Source: an uncultured Crocinitomix sp.
GTDB lineage: Bacteria; Bacteroidota; Bacteroidia; Flavobacteriales_D; Crocinitomicaceae
Reading direction: 5' to 3'
NCBI GenBank assembly: GCA_937136425.1
Contig: CAKZON010000082.1
Location: forward strand, 1 to 64,000
Length of the DNA: 64,000 nt
A program made the position numbers and the translations under genes. Shown piece after piece: positions 1-8,206 of the stretch (its first letter is position 1; each line of letters begins with the position of its first letter). The notes under the pieces are model-generated. The model ran no database searches, was not told the origin of the DNA, and saw nothing but the letters and a program-made list of their open reading frames with translations.

Positions 1-2
1 AT

Positions 3-161
3 AAAAAACATCAGTTAGAAATTATTAAAATGATTCGTAAATACCAACCAGAAATTGTGTTGTGTAATGCAATTGATGATAGACATATAGACCATGGTAA
101 AGGAAACAAACTAGTTAGTGATGCGTGTTTTTTAAGCGGATTAATTAGAATGCTTGCATAA
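3..161 (+). pseudogene. bshB1: Truncated bacillithiol deacetylase BshB1 fragment
   Basis: The frame is open from the window edge and encodes 52 residues ending in a stop at 159-161. It carries the BshB1 signature around DDRHIDHGKG (the Zn-site HxxxH-type segment) followed by KLVSDACFLSGL, typical of the PIG-L/LmbE deacetylases that release GlcN-malate during bacillithiol synthesis. In the family, the chain continues for roughly another 100 residues after the ACFLSGL segment. Here it changes to IRMLA and stops, exactly where the array leader begins. The C-terminal part is therefore missing, so the copy is probably broken, although the part left of the window is not visible. It could be a duplicated fragment, with an intact gene elsewhere. 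Family identity is confident; the breakpoint interpretation is inferred. Confidence 0.75.
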
Positions 162-237
162 CGTTCTTTGACGTATTGAAAATTGATTTATTAAGTATTA
201 TAAATCTTGAAACTCTGGACTAACTTTGTTAAAAGTG
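162..237 (+). promoter_or_regulatory. Probable array leader
   Basis: This AT-rich noncoding stretch lies between the broken deacetylase and the first array unit. It begins with GTTCTTTGACGTATTGA, and contains TAAATCTTGAAAC at 200-212, which resembles the 3' block of the array repeat and may be a decayed repeat. Repeats ending in ATTGAAAC are normally transcribed so that these 8 nt form the 5' handle of the guide RNA, which puts the leader on this side. The degenerate last repeat at 5090-5124 agrees with this polarity. No clear -33/-7 promoter is asserted. Confidence 0.45.
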
Positions 238-355
238 GTTTGGAGTTTTGTTGGTTTATATAATTGCGTCTCGTTTGTTATTGGGATTACAACGATTGAA
301 ACGCAAAATCTTGTATCACTCCCCATTGCATTGATGGTTTAGAACATTACGAATT

Positions 356-387
356 CCTCGTTCTACGAAATGTAATGAAGTAGAATT
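356..387 (+). repeat. Array module A (best copy)
   Basis: Module A is a roughly 30-nt insert between the constant blocks. Its arms TTCTAC (361-366) and GTAGAA (380-385) pair around a loop GAAATGTAATGAA. Further copies lie within repeats 843-907, 1553-1648, 2050-2114, 2426-2521, 2801-2896, 2929-3024, 4342-4406, 4891-4955 and 4990-5054, with shortened copies in 434-482 and 2555-2608. In the copy at 843-907 both arms change together to TTCCAC and GTGGAA, so pairing is kept. Confidence 0.75.
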
Positions 388-769
388 ATAACGATTGAAA
401 CAAAGCAGAGCAATAGGTAATGATTTACATGGGGATTTAGAACACCACGAATTCTCATTCTACGAAATACAATGATTGAAACGGAGGACAATACCACGGA
501 TTGCAACACGGGTAGTTTAGAGTATTACCGAATATTCAACGATTGAAAATCTCATGGAAATGATACCGGGTAGCTGTAAGTCGCTGTGTTTAGATTACCA
601 GCAGACGTTCCCTTAAACATTTGTCGAAAGGATACCTACGATTGAAACCTTCTAAGTGTTGCTTTTTGGATTTGAGCTGAAAGTTTATATCAAGACAATA
701 ACTAACGATTGAAACTTGTCCAGGAAAATTACCTTCACCGCTCGTTGGAGTTTAGATTACTACGATACA

Positions 770-794
770 CCGCCCTGAGCTTTTGTCGAAGGGT
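770..794 (+). repeat. Array module C (REP-like, best copy)
   Basis: Module C is an imperfect palindrome of the widespread form CCCTGAGCTTTTGTCGAAGG, with CCCT (773-776) facing AGGG (790-793). Similar inserts are in repeats 588-648, 1391-1450, 1682-1742, about 2217-2279, 2311-2392, about 3742-3813 and 4793-4852. The core (CTGAGC...GTCGAAG) is known as a dispersed intergenic palindrome in many bacteria, so this family is probably not unique to the array. Confidence 0.65.
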
Positions 795-1797
795 ACCAAC
801 GATTGAAACAAGTTATCACGCACTCCGATATGGAGTCGGGCAGTTGAGAACATTGTCGTACTGCGTTCCACGAAATGCAATGAAGTGGAATTACTAACGA
901 TTGAAACTCATTTACAAAATATTATTTGTTATTTGATAAGTTTAGCTCACTACAATAATACCATATTCTCCGGATAGCCTACGAATACTACAAAACGATT
1001 GAAACTCTATGATGAGATTTTCACCTTCAAATTCGTTTTGTTTATAACACTAAGAATACCGTTTCCGACGAAGTTTACGTAGACTGATTACAACGATTGA
1101 AACTCTTTTGAATTTGCGATTTGTTTTTCAAGTTCTTGTTTAGATTACTACTATCCTTAAAAAAATGGAGACCAACGATTGAAACAATCTGATTTCCTTC
1201 CAAGGATGTTTTTCTTCAGGTTAAGCGCATTGCGATAATACCAACGATTGAAACTGCGACTCTTTCGTATCAGAAAAATGATCGGCAAAGTTTAGCACAT
1301 TACGTAATTACCATATACGTCGGTGAACCTATGGATATAGCAAACGATTGAAACATAATATGTTGCCAGAAACCATGAATGTAGCCCTCAGTTTAGAACA
1401 TTACGCTACTTACCCTGAGCATTTGCCGAAAGATTACCAACGATTGAAACCCTCGTGGATACTTTGCGTGCTGTTTTGACCTAGTTGGTTTAGAGCATTA
1501 CGTTCCCCAACGATTGAAACTCATGTCTATCAACTATCACCTTTTTGAATAAGTTTAGAACATTACGATTCCTCTTTCCACGAAATGTAATGAAGTCGAA
1601 TTAACATATCATTCGGTGAACCTATACATACTAAAAAACGATTGAAACGCTAGTCCTTTTTCGATCCATCCGAACACGTCGGTTCAGATTGCTACGATAC
1701 GCTGCCCTGAGCTTTTGTCGAAGTGATACTAACGATTGAAACAATACATCATTGGTTGATTAGCTTGATTTCTCTACCAGATTCAGGTCCCTACGAC

Positions 1798-1830
1798 ACT
1801 GTGTTCGACGAAGTTTACGTAGGCGGAATT
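1798..1830 (+). repeat. Array module D
   Basis: Module D shares the string CGACGAAGTTTACGTAG between the insert here and the one at 1058-1089. It occupies the same place between the two constant blocks and makes repeats of 64-65 nt. Only these two copies were seen. Confidence 0.5.
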
Positions 1831-1900
1831 CCAACGATTGAAACAGTAGTCGGTGTATTCTAAGTTTCCGCCGGATACGTTTAGAGCATTACGAGAATAC

Positions 1901-1933
1901 CATATCCTTTGGTGAACCTACGGATACTGCAAA
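1901..1933 (+). repeat. Array module B (best copy)
   Basis: Module B is about 31 nt, with outer arms TATCC (1903-1907) and GGATA (1922-1926) and an inner GGT/ACC pair. It always abuts the 3' block, reading into AACGATTGAAAC. Copies occur in repeats 940-1005, 1290-1354, 1553-1648, 1879-1944, 2426-2521, 2801-2896, 2929-3024, 3201-3266, about 3742-3813 and 4622-4757. When combined with another module, it is always the last one. Confidence 0.75.
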
Positions 1934-4010
1934 ACGATTGAAACATATGACTGATTTCTAGATCTATACATCCCATTATGGTTTAGATCACTACGAAAAC
2001 ACCAACGATTGAAACATGTACACTGTGTCGGTGATATACACCGTATCGTGTTTAGAGCACTACAAATTCCTCGTTCTACGAAATGCAATGAAGTAGAATT
2101 ACAACGATTGGAACTCTGAGACTTTTGATTCGTGGAATGTCAGGTTGCGTTCAGGGCATTACGAAAACACCAACGATTGAAACATATACCAACCTTGGGC
2201 CACATAGGCTTGCCCATTCATAAAGCATTACGAATACGCCGCCCTGAGCTTTTCGTCGAAGGGTTACAGCGATTGAAACATATCGAGTGCTTCTACCACT
2301 ACTACAGCAGGATTTAGATTACTACGATACGTCGCCTTGAGCAGCCTGTGATGAGCTTGCCGAATTATCGAATGTGTGACAACGATTGAAACTTACACGC
2401 GTTAATCCAATCGTGACACGTGTCAATTTAGAACAATATGAATTCTTTGTTCTACGAAATTCAATGAAGTAGAATTACATATCCTTTGGTAAATCTACGA
2501 ATACTGAAAAACGATTGAAACTAAGTTGTTATACCTTGAATTTTCACTATTTCCATTTAAATCAATGTGATTTTTGTTTTACGAAATGTAATTACCAGCG
2601 ATTGAAACGTGTCGTCGTTAATTTTAAATGTTGGGAAGTGTTAAAATATTACGAATAACAAAACGACTGAAACCCTTCTTTATAGCCTAATCCATTGATG
2701 AGCTTGGTTTTAGAACATTACGGAAACGCTGCACCGAGCCAGTCGAATGTGTTACAACGATTGAAACACCTAAACTCTGTCTGTGGTATTTTCCCACTTT
2801 GTATAGACCATTACGATACTGTGTTTTATGAAATGTAATGAAGTAGAATTGACATGTCCTTCGGTGAACCTACGGATACTACAAAACGATTGAAACTTAC
2901 CACTCATTCCAGATGGTTAAAATGGGCCATTTAGAACATTACAAATACTTCGTTCTACGAAATAAAATGGAGTAGAAATGCATATCCCACGGTAAACCTG
3001 CGGATACTGCAAAACGATTGAAACTCATTCATGGGCTCATTGTTTTTATTACAACTCGGGTTTAGAACACTACGAATAATACAACGATTGAAACCCATAA
3101 TACTCAGAGATCGATTGGATCTCGCCAGAAAGTAAAGAGTACTACGATTTTTACAACGATCGATACTACAACACCTCTTGGGTTCACCCCTCTTATCCAA
3201 GTTTTGAGCACTACGAACTATACATATCCTACAGAGAACCTACGGTTACTACAAAACGATTGAAACTGAAGACGTCAAACCGAAAGCCTGAAGAACCCAG
3301 TTGTTTAGAGCGCTATGATAATACTAACGATTGAAACTATTACCATTAGTCTTTATTTTTCAATGGTTTTGATTTAGAGTATTACGATTCGTCACTTCGA
3401 GCCTGACAAGAAGACAACGATTGAAACCTTTTGTGCATAAAAATCACCAAATTCATCCAATAGTTTAGAGCATTACGAATATTTCGACTGGGCTCGATAA
3501 GACACAACGATTGAAACATTTCCCGATCAATTTCCGCTGCAACTTGTTCGAATTCCAACGATTGAAACAATTCATCCCAAAATTGCTCCATTTACTTTTT
3601 ATCCACAGGAACGATTGAAACGTTAACTCAAAACCAGTTAAAACCGTGTGACGGGTAGAGACTAATACGCTTCTCGACTGAGACCAAAGGATAACAACGA
3701 TTGAAAATTCAGTCCGCTTTTTACATTGCTCCAAAATCCTTCTCGTCTTGAGCATTTGTCGAAATGTTACCATACCCTCTGGTAAACCTATGGATATAGG
3801 AAACGATTGAAACATGAGGGTGGTGCATAAAGTGGCGCCAAAGACGCTGTTTACTGTATTATGATTTTACCAACGTTTGAAACACATTGATTCGAGTAGG
3901 TACACGTCGCCATTTTTCGTTTAGCACATTACGATCCCCAATGGGTACCAACGATTGAAACTTAAATAACTCGTTGTATTTGGATTCGGTTAGAGTTTAT
4001 CACATTACGT

Positions 4011-4026
4011 CCCGATAGTTATCGGG
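4011..4026 (+). repeat. Array module E
   Basis: Module E is a perfect 7-bp hairpin, CCCGATA (4011-4017) and TATCGGG (4020-4026) with a two-base loop, inserted in repeat 3995-4044. A second, slightly altered copy is in repeat 4539-4587. It adds about 15 nt to the repeat. Confidence 0.65.
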
Positions 4027-4185
4027 ATTACCAACGATTGAAACCCATCTACCAGAACAGGTATTTTCCGACCTTCCGGTTTAGAACATTACGATCTCTC
4101 ATCAAGCTCGAGAAGACGACCAACGATTGAAACTTTCTTTAATAACTTTAAACGGTGACTTTACTTCAGTTTAGAACATTACGAC

Positions 4186-4226
4186 TTACAGCCCAGCATG
4201 GAATGTAATGGAACTCCTGGGTATTC
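4186..4226 (+). repeat. Array module F
   Basis: Module F has arms CCCAG (4192-4196) and CTGGG (4217-4221) around a loop rich in GGAATGTAATGGAA. The second copy opens the longest repeat (4622-4757), where it is followed by module G and module B. Confidence 0.55.
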
Positions 4227-4678
4227 CCAATGATTGAAACCGGTTATTATTTCAGTATGAACCCAATCTTGAGTTTAGAACATTACGAATATTACAACGA
4301 TTGAAACTTTAATTTGATGTTTTCAAATTTCTTCATCTTGTGTTTAGAACTTTACGATTCTTCGTTCCGCGAAATGCAATGAAGTGAAATTATCAACGAT
4401 TGAAACACTACAGCATTTCTGCACCCCATAGGGATAAAGTTTAGAACATTACGATTAGCAGCATTAGGTATAACAGGGTTTGATGAGCAGACAACGATTG
4501 AAACGCATCTTAATCCGTTATATGTGATAGAGGGATTAGTTCAGAACATTACTCCCGATAGTTATCGAGAGTACCAACGATTGAAACCCTAAAGATACTG
4601 GAGGCAAATCATCTTCTCCTTGTTTAGAACATTACGATTTACAGCCCAGGATGGAATGCAATGGAACTTCTGGATTCG

Positions 4679-4710
4679 CTGCACTGAGCGAAGTGCAACG
4701 CAGTCGAAGT
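4679..4710 (+). repeat. Array module G
   Basis: Module G contains CACTGAGCGAAGTGCAACGC followed by AGTCGAAGT, which belongs to the CTGAGCGnAGTCGAAG class of intergenic palindromes common in Bacteroidota. It sits between module F and module B inside the 136-nt repeat 4622-4757, the only three-module repeat in the array. Confidence 0.5.
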
Positions 4711-5124
4711 CTTCCCTATCCTTCAGTAAACCTAAGGATATCGCGAACGATTGAAACAGATCATTATCTGGATAATCCTCTAATTTTGGAAAGTTTAGCA
4801 CATAACGATTCGCCGCCCTGGGCTTTTGTCGAAGGGTTATCAACGATTGAAAATCAGGTGTTAGCTTGAAATAGTAGTAACCTTTTTCTAGTCTAGAATA
4901 TTACGATTCTTCGTTCCGAGAAATGCAATGAAGGAGAATTACCTACGATTGAAACAACCCTTTTTCTTTAGCTAGTTTAGCCGTTTCAAGTTTAAAGCAT
5001 TACGAATTCTTTGTTCTACGAAATGTAATGAAGTAGAAATACAACGATTGAAACAAATATGAATACTCCACAGTAGTCGAATCCACCGAGTTTTGGGCAT
5101 TACGAATTATACAACGATTGAAAT

Positions 5125-5539
5125 ACCGTTGGCTTCAATCCACTAGGAATGGATGTGAACCGCAGTCAGTCATTCCGACCCCAAATCCTCCCACAAATAG
5201 TTTGAAATATCCCCGTTTTAGGCAACAAATCGCGCAGAGGTTTGAGCGTTGCTATTTCAGTACGGAACGACGAAGGATCTATAATCCTGGCATTGTAAAA
5301 TTGAAAACAAAAAAAGACTGCAATCTCAATACATTGAGATTTGGACTTTATGCTTGGATGCTTTTAGCAGTTTATGTAGCCCTTAGTTCCGTATTTGCAT
5401 AAATACTATCCCTTTTCATGAAAAGCCTATGGCTAGCCTTGTCGTTCTTGCTGTAAATAAGAACTAATCTATTTCAATAAAAATTAAGGCAATCCGAAAA
5501 AACCGGACACCTCTTTGATAAATTCGATAAAAAAAAATT
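5125..5539. other. Noncoding stretch after the array
   Basis: About 415 bases between the degenerate last repeat and the next gene. It holds a copy of an intergenic repeat at 5190-5222 that recurs at 6529-6564, and a perfect 9-bp inverted repeat with a two-base loop at 5322-5341 (AATCTCAAT/ATTGAGATT). An open frame crosses the region from inside the last repeat to 5402 but shows no recognisable protein family; I treat it as noncoding. The promoter of the gene at 5540 should lie near its right end. Confidence 0.5.
5190..5222 (+). repeat. Intergenic repeat, left copy
   Basis: The sequence CCACAAATAGTTTGAAATAT followed by CCCC and a G-rich arm is closely related to 6529-6564. The two copies lie in direct orientation on each side of the 317-residue protein gene. 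In the right copy the last part forms a clean CCCC/GGGG stem; here that stem is degraded. Confidence 0.55.
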
Positions 5540-6493
5540 ATGGAAAAAAGAAAAAAAACGGTGAACAACACGGCAATTGGTGCATTTGTAAATCAAGATT
5601 ACTTTAACATGAGTACAGAAAACTATCAGAAACAGTTTCAAAATACAGACTCTTCGTTTGTGATCAGTAAATCATTGCTTACTTCAATACTGAATCAATC
5701 TGAAGCTATTGATGGAATACGATTTACGTACGGACTTGCGGATAAATTAAATTCGAATAGCGTTAGAATATTGATGATACCATGTGTTTCAGGTGGAATG
5801 GAAAAAAATTGGATACAACCCATGTTACTTAAAGAAGGTTATTACGACCATTTAGAGAATATTCATTCTTGCATAGAAGTATCTGAACTCACTGCGAACT
5901 TCATAGCAGACATAAAATCAAGATGCAATGATTTGAATTACGCTCAAATTACGAGAAGTGGTTTTATTGGTAGGGAGAAAATAGAAGCACTAATCGAAAA
6001 TAAACGTTGCAATCAAGTAACCTTACATTTGGGATATAAGAATGGTGTTATTCAACCTGTTTTTGAAGCACAAGACACAATCAGTAATTCAATCACAGCT
6101 TCCTTCATGAATATGGCGCGTCCAGTTCCTCCTTTCGGTCAAGACGAAGGGGAGCAACTTTGTCCAGAAGATGCCGTGAAACTTCAAAACGTTACACAGG
6201 AGGAATTCAATGAATATCGTGTTTTCCGTGATTACCATCTTTTGAATATGGAGGGGGGAGCCACTTATTATGAATTATATTTCTTTATAATACCACATAT
6301 GAAGTCTCTAATTGAAACAAGGGGCGAACAAGAGTCTATTTTAAACAAACTTTATAATAATCAAACAACGCCATTCCATGAATTGTTAATGGCTAAGCGA
6401 TATGAGGAGGCTTTTGAACTTTTGAAAGAGACATTAAACACTTGGGTAGAACTACATCAAAAAGAAAGTGCTGAGGAATATGCATGGAGTTAA
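5540..6493 (+). CDS. Unrecognised 317-residue protein next to the array
   Basis: I do not recognise this family. The protein is soluble, with no signal peptide or membrane segment. It starts with a basic stretch (MEKRKK), and its C-terminal third (from about residue 225) is rich in predicted helix, with acidic and aromatic residues. A Pro-rich segment near residue 195 (ARPVPPFGQDEGEQ) separates two halves. No catalytic motif is obvious. ATG at 5540 follows an A-rich stretch and is the first in-frame ATG. The gene stands alone, on the same strand as the array and about 415 bases after it, flanked by related repeats (5190-5222 and 6529-6564) and followed by a strong terminator. It has no resemblance to known Cas proteins that I can see; a link with the array is only positional. 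Confidence 0.7.
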   Translation: MEKRKKTVNNTAIGAFVNQDYFNMSTENYQKQFQNTDSSFVISKSLLTSILNQSEAIDGIRFTYGLADKLNSNSVRILMIPCVSGGMEKNWIQPMLLKEGYYDHLENIHSCIEVSELTANFIADIKSRCNDLNYAQITRSGFIGREKIEALIENKRCNQVTLHLGYKNGVIQPVFEAQDTISNSITASFMNMARPVPPFGQDEGEQLCPEDAVKLQNVTQEEFNEYRVFRDYHLLNMEGGATYYELYFFIIPHMKSLIETRGEQESILNKLYNNQTTPFHELLMAKRYEEAFELLKETLNTWVELHQKESAEEYAWS

Positions 6494-6528
6494 TGAAATG
6501 CTAATTCAACTTCACAGCGCGTATTCTG

Positions 6529-6564
6529 CCACAAATAGGTTGTAATTTCCCCATATTGGGGCAC
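6529..6564 (+). repeat. Intergenic repeat, right copy
   Basis: The sequence CCACAAATAGGTTGTAATTT followed by CCCCATATTGGGG is the partner of 5190-5222. It contains a CCCC/GGGG hairpin and runs directly into a terminator. Confidence 0.6.
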
Positions 6565-6598
6565 AAAAAAGTCCAGCACGCTAGTGCCGGACTTTTTT
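6565..6598. terminator. Bidirectional intrinsic terminator
   Basis: A stem GTCCAGCAC/GTGCCGGAC with loop GCTA (6571-6592, one mismatch) is flanked by six A on the left and six T on the right, so it can stop transcription in both directions. It follows the gene ending at 6493. Confidence 0.85.
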
Positions 6599-6696
6599 CG
6601 TTTACAATGTGTCTCGCTCCGAAATAGCGTTACGGTCTTAATACCTAGGAAACAACTATTACGGTGAATTTTTAATCCTTCTAAAGTCACGTTTAA

Positions 6697-6728
6697 AAGT
6701 CAATTCCGATCAGGATTGGCTTTTTTCA
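6697..6728 (-). terminator. Probable terminator of the SRPBCC gene
   Basis: On the minus strand, AGCCAATCC and GGAATTGACT can pair imperfectly around TGATC, followed by a short T run. It lies immediately after the stop of the minus-strand gene at 6726-7217, slightly overlapping its end. Confidence 0.45.
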
Positions 6729-7217
6729 TTTTAAAGATTGCATAATGCTTGGGAAATTTTCCATGGTGACTGCTGTGCCTGTTTCTAGGTGATACCCAAG
6801 CCCAAGAAGATAAAAACCAAGAGGGTCTTTCATTTGCTCCACCATACCTTCAGCCATCTCCTCAGGATCAGTTAATATATTAAGAGTCATCTTGACTTCA
6901 GTTTTGTCATCTCCCAATGCGTTTATTTGGTAAATGGAAAACCATTCTTTTATGGCAGGAGGATAACTAGAATTTGTCACCTTAACAGTGAAGTTTTCAT
7001 TTTCATTTACTTCAGTAATCTCTTCATCTATAAACATGCCGCCTTCAAATTCACAATGTCTTGAGCAACCTAGAGCACCTTTTGTGGCATCATTCAAGTT
7101 GTGAGATTTGATAATGCCTGGATTGTGAAGGTGGATATCACCATAATCGTTAAAAAGGGCGTTCCAGACTTTTTCTTTCGTAGCATTCAATACTTGTGTC
7201 ACTTCAATTGATTTCAT
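6726..7217 (-). CDS. SRPBCC (START/polyketide-cyclase-like) domain protein
   Basis: The 163-residue protein has the single-domain SRPBCC layout: an opening strand (IEVTQVLNATKEKVWNAL), a G/N-rich turn region, a run of strands with VTEVNENENFTVKV and TEVKMTLNI, and a long C-terminal helix with LGLGYHLETG. Such proteins bind hydrophobic ligands or act as stress-response ligand carriers; no specific substrate can be read. There is no signal peptide, so it is cytoplasmic. The start ATG at 7217 is preceded by an AT-rich leader. It is a single gene convergent with the terminator region on its right-hand neighbour's side. The family call is good; the function is open. Confidence 0.75.
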   Translation of the reverse strand: MKSIEVTQVLNATKEKVWNALFNDYGDIHLHNPGIIKSHNLNDATKGALGCSRHCEFEGGMFIDEEITEVNENENFTVKVTNSSYPPAIKEWFSIYQINALGDDKTEVKMTLNILTDPEEMAEGMVEQMKDPLGFYLLGLGYHLETGTAVTMENFPSIMQSLK

Positions 7218-7411
7218 AATTAATGTTTTTACGTTTAGTATTTTTATTTACTACAAAATTAGCGGGGGTTGTGACGGAGGTATGTCAGGGGCAAAATTCT
7301 AACGAAAAATAAAATGATCTTTTTCAATATGTAAAAGAAACTATCAATCTATTCAGAGTATTAAATGTCGTTTTAGATTCCTTAAGATGTTGATTTTAAA
7401 ACCACGAATAA

Positions 7412-8206
7412 CTAGCACCCACCATGTAAGATCTGAAATTCACAGTTTACTTCTTTAATCACCCCGTCTTGATAAAACAGAAACTTAAAGCAAATGCTTG
7501 AAAGAGATACTACCCATTCTGAAATTTCATAATTAGTTCCGTCAAGTCCTTTTACTCGTCTTTTCAATGATTTTAATTTTCTGACAAGCGATTTGTCTAT
7601 GCCAATTTCAGGTGTAAACTCAACAGAATTGCTGCTATAACTTTTATCAATTAGAATTTCTGGGGAATAAAGTAGTCGTCTATTTGACTCTTCCCAAATT
7701 TCCTCTCGAGCTTCTTTTGCCGATTCGAACAATCTGATCAATGCATATGACGTTACTGCTATACTGTCAAAAGGGGTGTTTGATTCTAATGCCATGGGTT
7801 GGCAAATTTGTTCAACGTCTATGAAATCTCGATAATAAAACCTACAATCTTTGTTTGAAAAAGAATAGGTCATATCACATGAGCTTGGGTAAAAGTTTGA
7901 AAATGAATATTGCAAAGTGTTCTCGCTTTTCACATTTATTCCGTTCAAGTTTTCATCATCCACATAATCATGATTATGATTTTCTTTGGTATAAAGTTGT
8001 GCTTCGCACCATGGAACAGGTGTTGCCGCTGTATCTAAAACTGAATTATTAATCTGCATTGATTTACTTGAATCAATCTGAGTCAAAATTGAATCATTAT
8101 AGGTTTCATTGTCGCTAACTTCCTCTTTATTACTTGTCGAATCAGAACTTTCGTTTAAGCAGCCAAAGAGCGTTAGCAGTGTTATTAACAGAATTGTAAT
8201 TCTCAT
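7412..8206 (-). CDS. Predicted lipoprotein, unknown function
   Basis: The 264-residue product starts with a lipoprotein signal (MRITILLITLLTLFGC), with the lipobox cysteine at residue 16, then a Ser/Asn/Glu-rich linker (NESSDSTSNKEEVSDNE). It should be anchored in the inner or outer membrane facing the periplasm or cell surface. The remainder has several cysteines (CDMTYS, NKDCRFYYRD, VEQICQP, SSICFKF, EVNCEF), which could form disulfides. No known domain is recognised. It is monocistronic and divergent from the secreted protein gene at 8544. Confidence 0.7.
   Translation of the reverse strand: MRITILLITLLTLFGCLNESSDSTSNKEEVSDNETYNDSILTQIDSSKSMQINNSVLDTAATPVPWCEAQLYTKENHNHDYVDDENLNGINVKSENTLQYSFSNFYPSSCDMTYSFSNKDCRFYYRDFIDVEQICQPMALESNTPFDSIAVTSYALIRLFESAKEAREEIWEESNRRLLYSPEILIDKSYSSNSVEFTPEIGIDKSLVRKLKSLKRRVKGLDGTNYEISEWVVSLSSICFKFLFYQDGVIKEVNCEFQILHGGC

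Larger units (their letters stand above)
238..5124 (+). CRISPR. CRISPR-like array with hairpin modules inside the repeats
   Basis: About 54 repeats and 53 spacers were counted by eye. Each repeat has a 5' block close to GTTTAGAACATTACGA and a 3' block CAACGATTGAAAC; the end GTTT...AAAC and the ATTGAAAC 3' terminus are classic for CRISPR repeats of type I/III. Repeats with nothing between the blocks are 33-35 nt (for example 515-549, 1220-1254, 1981-2015, 2149-2183, 3060-3094, 4273-4307). Most others carry an internal insert: 49 nt (434-482, 4539-4587), 60-61 nt (750-809, 1391-1450, 1682-1742), 64-66 nt (337-401, 843-907, 940-1005, 1040-1103, 4342-4406, 4891-4955, 4990-5054), 96 nt (1553-1648, 2426-2521, 2801-2896, 2929-3024) and 136 nt (4622-4757). 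Spacers are mostly 32-37 nt and no two look alike. No cas gene is visible to the right. The array could be an orphan or decaying CRISPR, or a different hairpin-unit array that resembles one. Confidence 0.85.

Noticed and set aside
238-5124. Integron cassette array with attC sites
   Set aside because: The repeats do have constant ends and a variable hairpin middle as in attC, but the ends do not fit the attC core (GTTRRRY with RYYYAAC), cassettes of about 34 nt cannot hold genes, and no integrase is visible.
238-5124. Type II (Cas9) array
   Set aside because: The ATTGAAAC 3' end, the absence of a tracrRNA-like antirepeat or Cas9 gene and the spacer length range do not support it. The left flank is not visible, so cas types cannot be excluded fully.
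709-5402. Open frames crossing the array, including one from the last repeat to 5402
   Set aside because: They read through repeats and spacers in both strands, carry repeated peptide bits such as FQSL/RLKH from the repeat itself, and show no protein family. The longest, ending at 5402, starts inside the last repeat.
6490-6690. 66-residue frame on the minus strand
   Set aside because: It covers the intergenic repeat and terminator; no family and no conserved start signal.
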